From JAXGQE01 sp040766585 (GTDB lineage: Bacteria; Bacillota; SLNR01), in contig JAXGQE010000013.1 in NCBI GenBank assembly GCA_040766585.1, positions 1 through 53,185 of the forward strand: 53,185 nucleotides of DNA, in the 5' to 3' direction. Below the pieces are notes generated by a model that saw only the letters and a list, made by a program, of their open reading frames with translations, did not search any database and was not told the DNA's origin. The position numbers and the translations under genes are program-made. Shown here one piece after another: positions 52,131-53,185 of this stretch (position 1 is its first letter; each line of letters begins with the position of its first letter).

Positions 52131-52230
52131 AAAGAAATCGCAAGACCGTTCTTTCCATCCCTTGAAAGAGACAGCAGTGCCAAAGCGCAGAAAACTCATT
52201 TATCCAGTAAATGGGAATCAATATAAACAG

Positions 52231-52276
52231 AAAGGAGTCATGAATGAATTGGATCTCATCATGACTCCTTTTCTTC
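52231..52276. terminator. Intrinsic terminator after amidohydrolase
   Basis: Perfect 13-bp stem: AAAGGAGTCATGA (52231-52243) with TCATGACTCCTTT (52259-52271), then TCTTC. It is T-rich on the plus strand and may also serve the convergent gene from the right. Confidence 0.8.
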
Positions 52277-52482
52277 ATTGCGAGAAAACGCAAGAATCTG
52301 CTTTTTTCGATCGAATGAAACGGTGTAGATCTACCTTTCGAAAATATCATCTGAATAGAGTGACCGGCCGAACCATGACTATCCCGAGATAAATGAATGG
52401 TTCAGTCAATGATTCCAATTGAGAGAAAGAACCGTGCCTATCTTTCCTGAAGATTTTTGGATATCCAGGGGTACCTTCTTTT
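52277..52482. other. Short spacer between convergent genes
   Basis: About 200 bases with nothing recognised; a plus-strand frame ending at 52392 is a shadow. Confidence 0.4.
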
Positions 52483-53185
52483 TTAAGGTTGTCCTGTCAG
52501 TCGAAGCGATTCCGGCTGACCGTATAGTTCAGGATACAGGTAAGTGCCCTGTTCATTGGCATCCTTATCCTGTTCTACCGGAATTCGGTTCTCTTGGGCA
52601 TAGGGATCATTTCGGATTCCTGTGACCTGCCAGGAAACTTCCATTCCGGGAGAGCCTCCGCCGATCAGAAAGCGGTTGTCGGCAATTTTTGCTGCGATAT
52701 GAAGATTGGGGCCGGGAGCGCCAATGGCTGTGAGCTGATATCGATAGTCCATGTTCAGGGCTTCGAACCATTCAGGCAGATCCACCCATGCTTCACCGCT
52801 GCTGTCTAAGATAACATTCCCATTGTACACATTCATCATATCGGGTGATTCAACAAATGAATGATACAGATATTTGTTTTGTGGTTCAAGAGGGTGATCA
52901 ATCTTAAAAGAACCGGCGCTTTTTGTTACCGTTCCATTCACATTGAGATTTCCTTCTATATGGACATTTCCAACAAAATAACCGGCCATGCTGGATCCGG
53001 CGTTTGCCAAATCCAAACCGATTACTCCGATACCGTTGAACGTATTGGTCATGCCTAGGACCCCGTTTCGACCGCCAAAAAGACCACCCGGTCTCCAAAA
53101 AGCGATTAGATCGGATTCCGTCATACCGTTGTTAAATCCCCCCACTGCCGTGTCAAAGATTGTATTATGAGCCCGTAAACCGGAG
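52483..53185 (-). CDS. C-terminal part of a surface/tail-type repetitive protein (start outside window)
   Basis: The minus-strand frame is open to the right window edge, so only the C-terminal ~234 residues are seen; the GTG at 53145 is not the real start. It contains a Gly/Asn-rich beta-structured region (VHIEGNLNVNGTVTKSAG) followed by FKIDHPLEPQNKYLYHSFVE, VYNGNVILDSSGEAWVDLP and EALNMDYRYQLTAIG. I recall this as a widespread conserved C-terminal module of large bacterial surface or tail-fibre-like proteins with no proven function. Confidence 0.7.
   Translation of the reverse strand, partial: SGLRAHNTIFDTAVGGFNNGMTESDLIAFWRPGGLFGGRNGVLGMTNTFNGIGVIGLDLANAGSSMAGYFVGNVHIEGNLNVNGTVTKSAGSFKIDHPLEPQNKYLYHSFVESPDMMNVYNGNVILDSSGEAWVDLPEWFEALNMDYRYQLTAIGAPGPNLHIAAKIADNRFLIGGGSPGMEVSWQVTGIRNDPYAQENRIPVEQDKDANEQGTYLYPELYGQPESLRLTGQP

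Overview
The window looks like chromosomal DNA of a Gram-positive, probably anaerobic member of the Bacillota (Clostridia-like). This is inferred from strong GGAGG-type ribosome binding sites with frequent GTG/TTG starts, an LPxTG-anchored surface protein, a YwbE-family gene, an ABC-F protein, a yybP-ykoY manganese riboswitch, a molybdopterin/4Fe-4S oxidoreductase pair and IS256 and IS1202-like elements. No rRNA, tRNA or CRISPR array was seen.

Layout. 1-11 kb is an accessory, defence-type region. It holds mcrBC (mcrB cut by the window edge), mobile-element debris, an orphan DUF3427 C-terminus, a P-type cation ATPase, a PLD-nuclease/SF2 helicase gene interrupted by one in-frame TAG, a HIT hydrolase and an unrecognised 449-residue protein. 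11-14.8 kb is a tight operon of two B12-binding-type radical SAM enzymes, a tandem-GNAT protein and possibly a 34-residue peptide. 15-25.3 kb is ordinary chromosome: Lrp/LysE pair, small 2Fe-2S protein, YwbE, a possible glycosyltransferase with a flavin reductase, an LPxTG Kelch protein, an ABC-F ATPase, a diguanylate cyclase and a methyltransferase. 25.5-28.5 kb is a DmsAB-like oxidoreductase on the minus strand with neither a Tat signal nor an anchor subunit. 28.7-34.3 kb carries a transglutaminase-like protein, an alpha/beta hydrolase, two tandem CPBP proteins, a membrane protein and an FMN reductase-like protein.

34.4-36.1 kb is an IS1202-like element bounded by a perfect 20-bp direct repeat. 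It sits directly against the -35 box of a promoter for a manganese-riboswitch-controlled UPF0016 exporter that has an unusual Cys-rich tail. 37.9-41 kb is an AT-richer island with an AbiE toxin-antitoxin locus (toxin frame broken) and degraded plasmid/ICE replication DNA, followed by an IS256 element with 9-bp target repeats.

42.9-52.1 kb is the most interesting part. It is a compact, translationally coupled operon: zinc-ribbon RDD membrane protein, Fe3+-type ABC importer (lipoprotein, fused permease, ATPase), a membrane-anchored beta-propeller, a large membrane protein ending in a Cys-His-Asp transglutaminase/papain-like domain, and a small protein sharing a tryptophan-rich module with it. 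An amidohydrolase follows. I know of no described system with this composition. The window closes inside a surface/tail-type protein on the minus strand.
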